Shown: positions 15,462-22,585, numbered from the stretch's first letter. The stretch is 23,303 nt of DNA from Chloroflexota bacterium (GCA_016865955.1 VGNW01000010.1:1-23303), one strand, 5' to 3'. Numbers and translations are program-made. Notes: a model not told the origin generated them from the letters alone.

Positions 15462-15491
15462 TTGACATAATAGAACACTTGTGCTAGTGTT
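15462..15491 (+). promoter_or_regulatory. Promoter of the restriction-modification pair with overlapping palindrome
   Basis: A consensus TTGACA at 15462-15467 and a weak TAGTGT at 15485-15490 are 17 bp apart. Inside this promoter AACACT (15474-15479) and AGTGTT (15486-15491) form an inverted repeat with a 6-bp spacer that covers the -10. This is a good position for a repressor site. The methyltransferase start is about 30 bp further on. Confidence 0.55.
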
Positions 15492-15520
15492 AGCTCAGCG
15501 AAAATATAAGAAGTGGCGTC

Positions 15521-16387
15521 ATGTTGGAAGTTGATAGAATCATTCAAGGAAATTGTCTGAACGTTCTCAAGTCTTTACCTGACGCTTGCATTGACTTTAT
15601 CTTCACATCGCCACCGTACGCCGATAACCGAAAAAAGACCTACGATGGAATATCAACCAAACGATATGTAGAATGGTATCTTCCTATATCGGATGAACTC
15701 AAGCGTGTTCTTAAGCCTGAAGGCTCTTTCGTCCTGAATATAAAAGAAAGGGCAGCCGATGGTGAGCGTCAGACCTATGTCTTAGAGTTAATTCTCGCTA
15801 TGCGAAAACAGGGCTGGCTCTGGACCGAAGAATACATCTGGCACAAAAAGAACTGCTATCCGGGCAAGTGGCCTAATCGATTCAGAGATGCGTGGGAACG
15901 CTGTCTGCACTTCACCAGGCAAAAACAATTCAAGATGTATCAAGAGGCTGTGATGATGCCCATGGGAAACTGGAAAGAGAAGCGATTGGCAAAATTGAGC
16001 GATACCGACCGGATTCGCGATGAGTCAAAAGTAGGCAGCGGATTCGGCAAAAATGTTTCTAACTGGCTTGGTAAAGATAATGTTTATCCCACTAATGTTC
16101 TGCATCTCGCCACTGAATGTGCTAATCGCGGACATAGTGCGTCTTTCCCGATTTCTCTGCCGACCTGGTTCATCAAGCTGTTCACCCAAGAGGGAGACGT
16201 GGTCCTCGACCCCTTTATGGGCTCTGGGACAACGGCTATTGCCTGCATCAAGTTGAAAAGGCACTATATTGGAATCGAGGCAAAAAAAGAATACTGCGAC
16301 CTGGCGTTAGAAAGTATAGAGAAGGCGAAGAATGGACACAAAAAAGCTGGAATCACTGATAAGCCAATGTCTCTCCGACTTCTATGA
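15521..16387 (+). CDS. Type II DNA methyltransferase, beta class, probably N4-cytosine
   Basis: The 288-aa protein carries the catalytic motif IV TSPPYAD at 29-35 before the AdoMet-binding motif I DPFMGSGTT at 230-238, an order that defines beta-class amino-methyltransferases. Serine at the first position of SPPY is typical of N4-cytosine enzymes, although some adenine enzymes share TSPPY. The protein protects host DNA from the endonuclease that follows. Its 3' end overlaps the endonuclease start by 56 nt in another frame, so synthesis of the methyltransferase comes first. The ribosome site is weak. The recognition sequence cannot be read from the protein. The cassette sits between housekeeping genes purL and rplI, consistent with acquisition. 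Confidence 0.88.
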   Translation: MLEVDRIIQGNCLNVLKSLPDACIDFIFTSPPYADNRKKTYDGISTKRYVEWYLPISDELKRVLKPEGSFVLNIKERAADGERQTYVLELILAMRKQGWLWTEEYIWHKKNCYPGKWPNRFRDAWERCLHFTRQKQFKMYQEAVMMPMGNWKEKRLAKLSDTDRIRDESKVGSGFGKNVSNWLGKDNVYPTNVLHLATECANRGHSASFPISLPTWFIKLFTQEGDVVLDPFMGSGTTAIACIKLKRHYIGIEAKKEYCDLALESIEKAKNGHKKAGITDKPMSLRLL

Positions 16388-17084
16388 GAGCCGTCTGCAG
16401 AAAGTAAAAAGTGTAAAGCTCCATGCTTTTCTGCGCAGGAAAAATCCCTATCTATTTCGAGCACTGGGTATTCAAAAAGCTTCCGAGATAGTGGAGCGAT
16501 TGCTTGCAGATTACATCAGCGCCTCCGATGAAACCATATTCGGCAATGCTTTCTTTGAACCAATTGCTCGAATCGCCTCAGGTGGTAAAGCCTCCGACGC
16601 CGAAGGTGTGGACTTCGTAATAGAGTCAGGAAAGAGCATAAAAGCTATTGCTTTAAAGTCCGGGCCTAATATCTATAATTCCAGTCAGAAGAAACGGCAA
16701 TCGCAAGAATTCCTGGCCGTACGCAGTCGTCTTTACAAGCTACACAAACAATTCGACCCCATTCTGGGGCATGCCTATGGCCGTGTAAAGAGTAAGCCTG
16801 GCAAAGACCTCATCTACAGAGACATTTCAGGGCAGGCATTCTGGACGGAAATCACAGGAGACCCTGACTTCTATCTCAAACTGGTTAGACTGATGAAAGA
16901 AGAGCCTGCCAAACATAGAAAAGAGTATGCGCCAGCCTGGGATGCTGCAGTGAATAGGTTCACTAGAGAATTCATTGACGATTTCTGCTTTAAAGACGGG
17001 ACGATTGATTGGGAGAAATTAGTGAGTTTTGTGAGCGAAGAGAAATCTCAAAAATCGGTCAAAAAATCTCGAAAGGCGAAATAA
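16332..17084 (+). CDS. Type II restriction endonuclease (resembles the PmeII-type family)
   Basis: The 250-aa protein is placed by its position behind a cognate-type methyltransferase and by family-like blocks: FYESRLQKVKSVKLHAFLRRK, NPYLFRALGIQKASEIVE, and SSDETIFGNAFFEPIAR (in this protein SASDETIFG). The putative PD-(D/E)xK nuclease core is E91-G-V-D94 followed by A-L-K109-SGPN and the conserved NSSQKKRQ. The name PmeII-type is from memory of family wording and is not certain. It begins inside the methyltransferase gene behind AGAAGG, favouring translational coupling. A lysine-rich tail ends the protein, and the DnaA-box-like cluster begins 22 bp after its stop. Confidence 0.72.
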   Translation: MDTKKLESLISQCLSDFYESRLQKVKSVKLHAFLRRKNPYLFRALGIQKASEIVERLLADYISASDETIFGNAFFEPIARIASGGKASDAEGVDFVIESGKSIKAIALKSGPNIYNSSQKKRQSQEFLAVRSRLYKLHKQFDPILGHAYGRVKSKPGKDLIYRDISGQAFWTEITGDPDFYLKLVRLMKEEPAKHRKEYAPAWDAAVNRFTREFIDDFCFKDGTIDWEKLVSFVSEEKSQKSVKKSRKAK

Positions 17085-17106
17085 AAAATCCATGTCTATT
17101 TCTATT

Positions 17107-17147
17107 TGTGGAAACTGTGGAAAGCATGTGCATAACTTCGTGGACAA
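17107..17147 (-). promoter_or_regulatory. Cluster of four DnaA-box-like sites upstream of rplI-dnaB
   Basis: Four 9-mers in the same orientation lie within 41 bp. On the minus strand they are TTGTCCACG (17139-17147), TTATGCACA (17127-17135), CTTTCCACA (17116-17124) and GTTTCCACA (17107-17115). The second matches the consensus TTATNCACA exactly. The others differ by one or two positions from the TTWTNCACA variants. The left flank is AT-rich. The spacing of 9, 11 and 12 bp resembles DnaA-box arrays of origins or DnaA-regulated promoters. Confidence 0.6.
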
Positions 17148-17193
17148 CTTCATTGACTGGTAACTAACGGACAGGAATAGAATAGGAGGCGCT

Positions 17194-17778
17194 GTGAAAG
17201 TAGTTTTTCTGCAGGATGTCCCCCATGTAGCCAAAGCCGGCGATGTGAAAGAGGTCAAGGACGGCTACAGCAGAAATTATCTCATCCCCAAAAAGCTCGC
17301 CGTCCCCGCCACGCCCACCGAGTTGAATAGGCTGGAGTTGCTGCGCCAGACCTCAGCCCATCGCCAGGTCCGCTCCGAGCAGGAAGCCGAGGCTCTGGCT
17401 CAGACCCTTAAAGAGACCACTCTCGTGTTCAGGGTGCGCGCCGGCGCTAAGGAGAAGCTCTACGGCTCCGTCACCAGCGCCGACATCGCCAAAGAGATAC
17501 ATAAGGTAACCAAACACGAGGTCGATAAGCGCAAGATAGAGCTTCCCGAGCCGATACGCGAGCTGGGCAGACACGAGGTCTCCGTCAAGCTGCACAAGGA
17601 CATTACCGCCACCGTAGCCGTGGTAGTCGAGCCGGAAGCGGAGCCCGAGCCAAAACCGGAGAAGAAGAAGGAAGAGAAGAAAGAGGCGAAAGCCGAGAAG
17701 AAGCCCGCTGAGAAAAAGCCTGATAAAAAAGAGGAAAAGAAGCAGGAGAAAGAGAAGAAGAAAAAGGAGTCTGCTTAA
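17194..17778 (+). CDS. rplI: 50S ribosomal protein L9 with extended charged tail
   Basis: The first 148 residues are a complete L9: an N-terminal RNA-binding domain (VVFLQDVPHVAKAGDVKEVKDGYSRN in pieces, with NYLIPKKLA), the connecting helix with QTSAHRQVRSEQEAEALAQ, and a C-terminal domain with KLYGSVTSADIA and ELGRHEVSVKLH. A tail of about 46 residues from 149 on, made almost only of K, E, P and A, makes the protein 194 aa compared with the usual 145-150. Translation starts at a GTG preceded by AGGAGG. It heads the rplI-dnaB-dnaD-dnaC block, a neighbourhood also known from Firmicutes for rplI and the replicative helicase. Confidence 0.95.
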   Translation: MKVVFLQDVPHVAKAGDVKEVKDGYSRNYLIPKKLAVPATPTELNRLELLRQTSAHRQVRSEQEAEALAQTLKETTLVFRVRAGAKEKLYGSVTSADIAKEIHKVTKHEVDKRKIELPEPIRELGRHEVSVKLHKDITATVAVVVEPEAEPEPKPEKKKEEKKEAKAEKKPAEKKPDKKEEKKQEKEKKKKESA

Positions 17779-17786
17779 ATAGCAAA

Positions 17787-17846
17787 ACATAGGCAGGGGC
17801 TCTGTCCCCTGCTTTTGAGACGGGTGGCTGAGCACCCGTCCTATGT
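17787..17846 (+). terminator. Composite three-stem structure between rplI and dnaB
   Basis: GCAGGGG/CCCCTGC (17793-17799 and 17806-17812) followed by TTTT is a terminator-like hairpin. A second stem GACGGGTG/CACCCGTC (17819-17826 and 17833-17840) follows. ACATAG (17787-17792) and CTATGT (17841-17846) enclose both. The whole can fold as a three-way junction. It probably attenuates or ends rplI transcription before dnaB. Confidence 0.65.
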
Positions 17847-17877
17847 GCTTTGTTTAATGCGCTGAGGATAATGATTT

Positions 17878-19278
17878 ATGAACGGCGAAAGCAATGAAAT
17901 TCAATCTAATATAAAGATGCCCCCTCACGATTTGGATGCCGAGGAGGCTGTGCTGGGGTCTCTGCTCATAGACCCCGAGGCTATCTTTAAAATAGTTACC
18001 ATACTCAGGCCCGAGGACTTCTATCGGGAGAAGAACCGCTGGACCTATGAGTGCTGCCTGGCTTTGAACGAACGGCACGAGGCGATAAACCAGATAACCG
18101 TATCCCACGAACTGTCGCGTCAGCAGAAGCTGGAGGCAGCCGGCGGTGCCGCTTTCCTGAGCCACCTGGTGTATCAGGTTCCTACCTCGGTACATGCCGA
18201 ATACTACGCCAATATAGTGCACCGCCTTGCCGTGATGCGGCGTCTTATCTCGGCATCGAACCAGATTGCCTCCATCGGCTATGAGTCCCCGCCCGACGTG
18301 GACGATGCCCTCAACAGAGCCGAGGCTGTTCTGTTCCGGCTGAGGCACGGGCAGACGCAGCGCGGCTTCGTGCACATCAGCGAGGTGCTCGACCGCTACT
18401 TCGAGGAGAGCAGCCTGTCTCCGGAGCATCCCGACTATTTGCCTCATGTGCCCACCGGTTTCAACGACGTGGACAAGATACTGGGCGGCTTGCAGCGTTC
18501 CGATATGATTGTGCTGGCGGCACGACCCGGCGTGGGCAAAACCAGCCTGGCTCTGAATATAGCCCACAACGCTGCCCTCAAATACGGAGCCCATGTGGCT
18601 GTCTTCAGCCTCGAAATGTCCAAGATGGAGCTGGCGTACCGCTTCCTTTCCAGCGAGTCGGGCGTCGATAATCAGAGAGTGAGGCTAGACCAGATAAGCG
18701 AGCGTCAGCGCGAAAATATCATGGAAGCCATGGGGCGCCTCGCCGAAGCACCCATCTACATAGATGACTCTCCCTTTCTCAGAGATTCCGATATGCGCAG
18801 CAAGGCACGGCGTCTCCACAGCGAGCACAAGATAGACCTTATTATCGTGGACTATCTGCAACTTATGCGCTCCAGCAGGATTACCGACAACCGCGTTCAG
18901 GAGATGAGCGACATCTCTCACTCCATAAAGGAGCTTGCCCGCGAGCTCGACGTGCCAGTGCTGGCGGTATCGCAGTTGAGCCGTGCCGTGGAAGGTCGCA
19001 TACCCCACGTACCCATGCTCTCCGACCTCAGAGAGAGCGGCTCGATCGAGCAGGATGCGGATGTCGTCCTCTTTATCTACCGCGAGGATATCTACTACAA
19101 GAAAGAGGAGTGGGAGAAGAAATTCCCCGACCAGCCATATCCCAAAGGCATCTCCGAAATCATAGTCGCCAAACACCGCAATGGCCCCATGGGACGAGCC
19201 TATCTCTTCTTCCGCGACCAGATATCGAAGTTCGAGAACTACGAAAAACTCTCCAGCATCAAACCGAGCATGCTATGA
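17878..19278 (+). CDS. dnaB: Replicative DNA helicase
   Basis: The 466-aa hexameric helicase unwinds DNA at the replication fork. It has an N-terminal DnaB domain (about 15-120, starting PPHDLDAEEAVLGSLL), a linker and a RecA-like C-terminal domain with Walker A ARPGVGKTS at 215-223 (K221), the catalytic glutamate E246 (SLEMSK), Walker B LIIVDYLQL at 322-330, VSQLSR at 364-369 and the SDLRESGSIEQDAD block at 382-395. No intein is present, although this helicase is a frequent intein host. The gene overlaps the DnaD-like gene by 4 bp (ATGA), so helicase and putative loader partners are translated together. Confidence 0.98.
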   Translation: MNGESNEIQSNIKMPPHDLDAEEAVLGSLLIDPEAIFKIVTILRPEDFYREKNRWTYECCLALNERHEAINQITVSHELSRQQKLEAAGGAAFLSHLVYQVPTSVHAEYYANIVHRLAVMRRLISASNQIASIGYESPPDVDDALNRAEAVLFRLRHGQTQRGFVHISEVLDRYFEESSLSPEHPDYLPHVPTGFNDVDKILGGLQRSDMIVLAARPGVGKTSLALNIAHNAALKYGAHVAVFSLEMSKMELAYRFLSSESGVDNQRVRLDQISERQRENIMEAMGRLAEAPIYIDDSPFLRDSDMRSKARRLHSEHKIDLIIVDYLQLMRSSRITDNRVQEMSDISHSIKELARELDVPVLAVSQLSRAVEGRIPHVPMLSDLRESGSIEQDADVVLFIYREDIYYKKEEWEKKFPDQPYPKGISEIIVAKHRNGPMGRAYLFFRDQISKFENYEKLSSIKPSML

Positions 19279-19982
19279 AATCGTTCAGCGGTTTCCCTGC
19301 CAGGAGCGGGTTTACACCGATTCCCAACCTTTTCTTTACCGATGTGCTGCCGCAGGTCGATGACCCTGCTGAGCTTAAGGTCACTCTGCACATTTTCTGG
19401 GCTTTATATCGCAAAAAGGGCTATCCCCGCTTCGTTACCTTTAACGAGCTTGGGAGCGATTCTACACTGATGAGAGGCTTGGGAGGCGACGGCTCGCAGT
19501 CCGAGCCTTTGCGGCGCGGTCTGGAGCAAGCGGTGAAACGGGGCACCCTGCTCTGCCTGAAGGTGGAGCGCGGAGGAGATACGCACGAGCTGTATTTCGT
19601 CAATACCGACGCCGACCGGAGAGCCGTCGAGAAGATAAAAAGCGGCGAGCTGGAGCCGGGCGTGCTGGTGAAAAGCGAGCCCTGCATGGTAACGCGGGAG
19701 CAGCCCAATATCTTCACCCTTTACGAGCAGAACATCGGGATGCTCACCCCTATAATTGCCGAAGAGTTGAAAGAGGCGGAGAAGCTCTATCCCGCTTTAT
19801 GGATCGAGGATGCCTTTAAGGAAGCGGTCGACCTGAACAAACGAAACTGGAGATATATCTCGCGCATTCTGGAGAGATGGAAGGCGGAAGGCAGACATGA
19901 TGGAGAGCCTGGGCGACATTTTAAAGCGGAATCTAACCCTGAAGAGTACTTCAGGAGATACGGCCACATCCTCAAAAAATAA
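19275..19982 (+). CDS. DnaD-domain primosome protein
   Basis: From the ATG that overlaps the dnaB stop the product has 235 aa. An N-terminal winged-helix-like part (about 1-110) contains PNLFFTDVLPQVDDPAELKVT and GYPRFVTFNELGSD. The C-terminal part (about 145-207) matches the DnaD domain: FTLYEQNIGMLTPIIAEEL, then a YPALWIEDAFKEAV helix and the NWRYISRILERWKAEG motif. In Firmicutes, DnaD-type proteins bind DnaA and DNA and help load helicase during initiation and restart. Its place between dnaB and a dnaC-like gene supports that job here. Its last 86 nt are shared with the start of the next gene. Confidence 0.88.
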   Translation: MKSFSGFPARSGFTPIPNLFFTDVLPQVDDPAELKVTLHIFWALYRKKGYPRFVTFNELGSDSTLMRGLGGDGSQSEPLRRGLEQAVKRGTLLCLKVERGGDTHELYFVNTDADRRAVEKIKSGELEPGVLVKSEPCMVTREQPNIFTLYEQNIGMLTPIIAEELKEAEKLYPALWIEDAFKEAVDLNKRNWRYISRILERWKAEGRHDGEPGRHFKAESNPEEYFRRYGHILKK

Positions 19983-21306
19983 GAACATCGAGGAGCCTAA
20001 AAAAGAGGAATGCCCTCTATGCAAAGGGAAGGGCTGGCTGTGCTTCGATGTGCCCTTCGGACATCCCGACTTCGATAGACTGGTGCCCTGTCAGTGCACC
20101 CAGAGAGAGTTCGATAAGGAACGCCTGTCCCGCCTCGAAAAATACAGCAATCTGGGTCCCTTGATCCGCCTCACCTTCGATAATCTGCTGCCTCGGGGTC
20201 GCAGCAGCGACCCGCAGAATCAGGAGAGGTTCGCGCGAAGCCTGCAGGTGGCTAAGGGATTTGCCGAAAATCCCAAAGGCTGGCTTGTGCTCAGCGGGCC
20301 CAGCGGGTGCGGCAAGACGCATCTGGCAGCAGCCATAGCCAATTACCGCCTGCAGAAAGGGCATCCTCTGTTCTTCGTCACCGTACCCGATTTGCTCGAC
20401 CACCTGCGCACAGCGTTCAGTCCCAGTAGCGATGTGACCTACGACGAGCTTTTCGAAAGGGTGCGCAACGCCCCTCTGCTGGTGCTCGACGACCTGGGCA
20501 GGCAGAGCAGCACGCCCTGGGCAGAGGAGAAGCTGTTTCAGATACTGAACCACAGGTTCAACGCCGAGTTGCCTACGGTGGTTACCATAAACGACATCAG
20601 GAATCTGGATGAACGGCTGGCGGTGAGGCTACAAAATCCGGCAATAGCGCAGATATGCGAACTGGAGAAAGCCCTGCTGCCCCTGTTCCAGCAAATCGGA
20701 GGGCTCAGCACGCAATTCCTGGAGGACAAGACCTTCGAGACCTTCGACACCAGAGGCATGAACGCCGACGCCAGAGGCAGGGACAGCCTGCAAACAGCCT
20801 TCACGGAGGCTCGCCGGTTCGCCGAATCACCCAAAGACTGGCTGGTTTTTCTGGGCGTTCATGGCTGCGGCAAGACCCACTTGGCAGCCGCTATAGCCAA
20901 CCACCAGTTGAGAATGGGCAAACCGGTGTTTTTCGCCGTCGTGCCCGACCTGCTCGACCACCTGCGCCCCACCTTCAGCCCCGAGAGCAAAGTGACCTAC
21001 GATGAGCTATTTGAAAAGGTGAAGACCAGCCCGCTGCTGATTCTGGACGATCTGGGCACCGAGAGCAGCACGCCGTGGGCGCAGGAGAAGCTCTACCAGA
21101 TACTGAACTACCGCTACAACTCGCGCCTGTCCACCGTGATAACCGTAGCCGGATTTCTCGAAGGCATCGAAGGTCGTCTGGCTTCACGGTTGCAGGACCC
21201 CAAGCTGAGCAACGTCATGACCATTTTTGCCCCCGATTACCGCAGCCAGGTGAGACCGAGCGATGATTCCAAGTCATCGCGCCAGAAGCCGCGCCGCTGG
21301 CGCTAA
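19897..21306 (+). CDS. DnaC/DnaI-like helicase loader with two tandem AAA+ modules
   Basis: The 469-aa protein starts like DnaC/DnaI loaders (MESLGDILKR), then has a zinc-ribbon-like part with C39-C42 and C65-C67. It carries two complete AAA+ modules. Module 1 has Walker A GPSGCGKTH (134-142) and Walker B LLVLDDLG (194-201). Module 2 has GVHGCGKTH (320-328) and LLILDDLG (380-387). Each ends in a RLxxRLQ(N/D)P segment (241-248, 427-435) fit for a sensor or arginine finger. By hand, 73 of 107 aligned residues are identical between 126-232 and 312-418, so this is an internal duplication with both sites kept. The usual loader has one module and about 250-330 aa. A GGAAGG ribosome site lies inside the DnaD-like gene. 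Confidence 0.88.
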   Translation: MMESLGDILKRNLTLKSTSGDTATSSKNKNIEEPKKEECPLCKGKGWLCFDVPFGHPDFDRLVPCQCTQREFDKERLSRLEKYSNLGPLIRLTFDNLLPRGRSSDPQNQERFARSLQVAKGFAENPKGWLVLSGPSGCGKTHLAAAIANYRLQKGHPLFFVTVPDLLDHLRTAFSPSSDVTYDELFERVRNAPLLVLDDLGRQSSTPWAEEKLFQILNHRFNAELPTVVTINDIRNLDERLAVRLQNPAIAQICELEKALLPLFQQIGGLSTQFLEDKTFETFDTRGMNADARGRDSLQTAFTEARRFAESPKDWLVFLGVHGCGKTHLAAAIANHQLRMGKPVFFAVVPDLLDHLRPTFSPESKVTYDELFEKVKTSPLLILDDLGTESSTPWAQEKLYQILNYRYNSRLSTVITVAGFLEGIEGRLASRLQDPKLSNVMTIFAPDYRSQVRPSDDSKSSRQKPRRWR

Positions 21307-21356
21307 ACGGGGAAAATCCCAAACTCCAATTACCAAACAACTCTGCCAGCCACGAG

Positions 21357-22208
21357 CTACGAGCTATCAGCCTTCGGCTCGTCTGTAGGTTTATCGCTAG
21401 TCGCTGCAAGCTCAGTCAAGGGTTGCGGAGCAGGCTTCCTAGCAATCCAGATAAGCAGAGGGATACATACAGCTATAATTATCAGCGATACCACATGCGC
21501 CTGATGCAGCGGGCCCAGCACTGCAGCCTCGTCCCCTCTGATAAAGCTGAACAGGAATCGCCCGAAGGAATATAGAGGGGCATAGATAAGGAACAGCATC
21601 CAGTCCCTCTTCAGCCGCTTGCGCAGCCACAATAGCAGGGCAAAAATAAGCAGGTCGAGGATAAGCTCGTATGCCGGCAAGGGATGACGCGCCGGCTCCC
21701 CCAGTATCGTCGATGCTGCTGCATTGGGATGAGTGTAAATGACGCCCCAGGGCAGCGAGGTGGGCGTACCGTAGGCATCGCCGTTTATCAGACAGCCAAT
21801 GCGTCCGATAGCCTGAGCCAGAATCATACCGGGGGCAGCGATATCGACAACCTTGCCCAGGGGCAGCTTCCGGATAGCAGCGTATGTTATCCCGAAAACG
21901 AAGCCGCCGACAAGCGCTCCGTAAAGCGACAGCCCTTCACCCCAGCCTCGCACTATCAGCCAGGGGTCGTGGCTGTAGATTTCGCTCCACTTATCGATGA
22001 CATGGAACATGCGGGCACCGATTATCCCGCCCACTATGCCGAAAAGCGCCGTCGAATAGACGTCCTCGACTTTGATATTTTTCTCTTTGGACAGCTTCAC
22101 CGCAACTATCACAGCGGCGAGCACCGCCAGCCCGGTAAACAGCCCGTGCCAGCCCATAGTGAATGAACCTACCGTGAACAGTATGGGGTCCATCCCGATT
22201 TCAATCAT
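21357..22208 (-). CDS. lgt: Prolipoprotein diacylglyceryl transferase
   Basis: The 283-aa polytopic membrane enzyme transfers diacylglycerol to the lipobox cysteine of preprolipoproteins. It has seven or so hydrophobic segments, the Lgt signature region GRIGCLINGDAYG at 135-147, and LYSFGRFLFSFIRGDE at 212-227 with R217 and R224. Compared with the E. coli enzyme, the SFHGG motif is SLYGALVGG here (Y96 instead of the histidine), and the signature has C and D in place of N and E. Such variants exist in other phyla, so the enzyme may still be active. The tail after 258 is polar. Its last codons lie in an AGCTATCAGCC-type repeat. GTGAGG precedes the ATG. The gene converges on the dnaC-like gene. 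Confidence 0.93.
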   Translation of the reverse strand: MIEIGMDPILFTVGSFTMGWHGLFTGLAVLAAVIVAVKLSKEKNIKVEDVYSTALFGIVGGIIGARMFHVIDKWSEIYSHDPWLIVRGWGEGLSLYGALVGGFVFGITYAAIRKLPLGKVVDIAAPGMILAQAIGRIGCLINGDAYGTPTSLPWGVIYTHPNAAASTILGEPARHPLPAYELILDLLIFALLLWLRKRLKRDWMLFLIYAPLYSFGRFLFSFIRGDEAAVLGPLHQAHVVSLIIIAVCIPLLIWIARKPAPQPLTELAATSDKPTDEPKADSS

Positions 22209-22227
22209 CTCGCCTCACTATACGCCA

Positions 22228-22257
22228 TTGACAATATCCGATATTCTGCTATATATT
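22228..22257 (+). promoter_or_regulatory. Promoter of the small gene at 22321
   Basis: TTGACA (22228-22233) is consensus and TATATT (22252-22257) follows after 18 bp. Transcription would begin near 22264, giving a leader of about 57 nt to the ATG at 22321. It overlaps the opposing lgt promoter. Confidence 0.6.
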
Positions 22258-22281
22258 AACACAGCTTTGATACCGAAACAA
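22253..22281 (-). promoter_or_regulatory. Promoter of lgt
   Basis: On the minus strand TTGTTT (22276-22281) and TAATAT (22253-22258) are 17 bp apart and a TGT precedes the -10. Transcription would begin near 22246, 38 nt before the lgt ATG. The -10 shares bases with the opposing promoter. Confidence 0.55.
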
Positions 22282-22320
22282 AGATTTTAGAATTTGGACA
22301 TTGCCAGCCACAGTGAAACA

Positions 22321-22530
22321 ATGAAGAAGTTCGACAGGCACGCCCCGAAACCGTTCTTACAAAAGTTCGCCGTGGGAGCACATGTCATACCCCTCAAGAG
22401 CATATACCGGGGCGAACTGGGCATCGTCGTCGATTTTGAAAAGATAGGCTACCGGCACAGAGTTTATGTGGTGATGTTCCCCGACTTCGCCATAAGGAAA
22501 TTCTACTCGGCATCGCTGACCAAACCCTAG
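22321..22530 (+). CDS. Small hypothetical protein, SH3/KOW-like pattern
   Basis: From ATG 22321 the product has 69 aa. I do not recognise a named family. The pattern VGAHVIPLKSIYRGELGIVV followed by a basic turn, then HRVYVVMFPDFAIRKFY and SLTKP resembles small SH3-like beta-barrels of the KOW type, with alternating hydrophobic strands and a glycine-rich first loop. It might bind nucleic acid or a protein partner. A TTG at 22294 would add nine residues but has no ribosome site. The ATG also has a poor one. The clear promoter upstream supports a real gene. Confidence 0.6.
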   Translation: MKKFDRHAPKPFLQKFAVGAHVIPLKSIYRGELGIVVDFEKIGYRHRVYVVMFPDFAIRKFYSASLTKP

Positions 22531-22585
22531 CCGAAGCCCTTTCCCAAGCATTTTCCCCAATTTTCCCACTTTTTTTCCAAACCCC

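Noticed and set aside
17153..17183. TTGACT...TAGAAT as the rplI promoter
   Set aside because: The spacer is 19 bp and the start would fall within the ribosome site, so it is unlikely to drive normal rplI translation.
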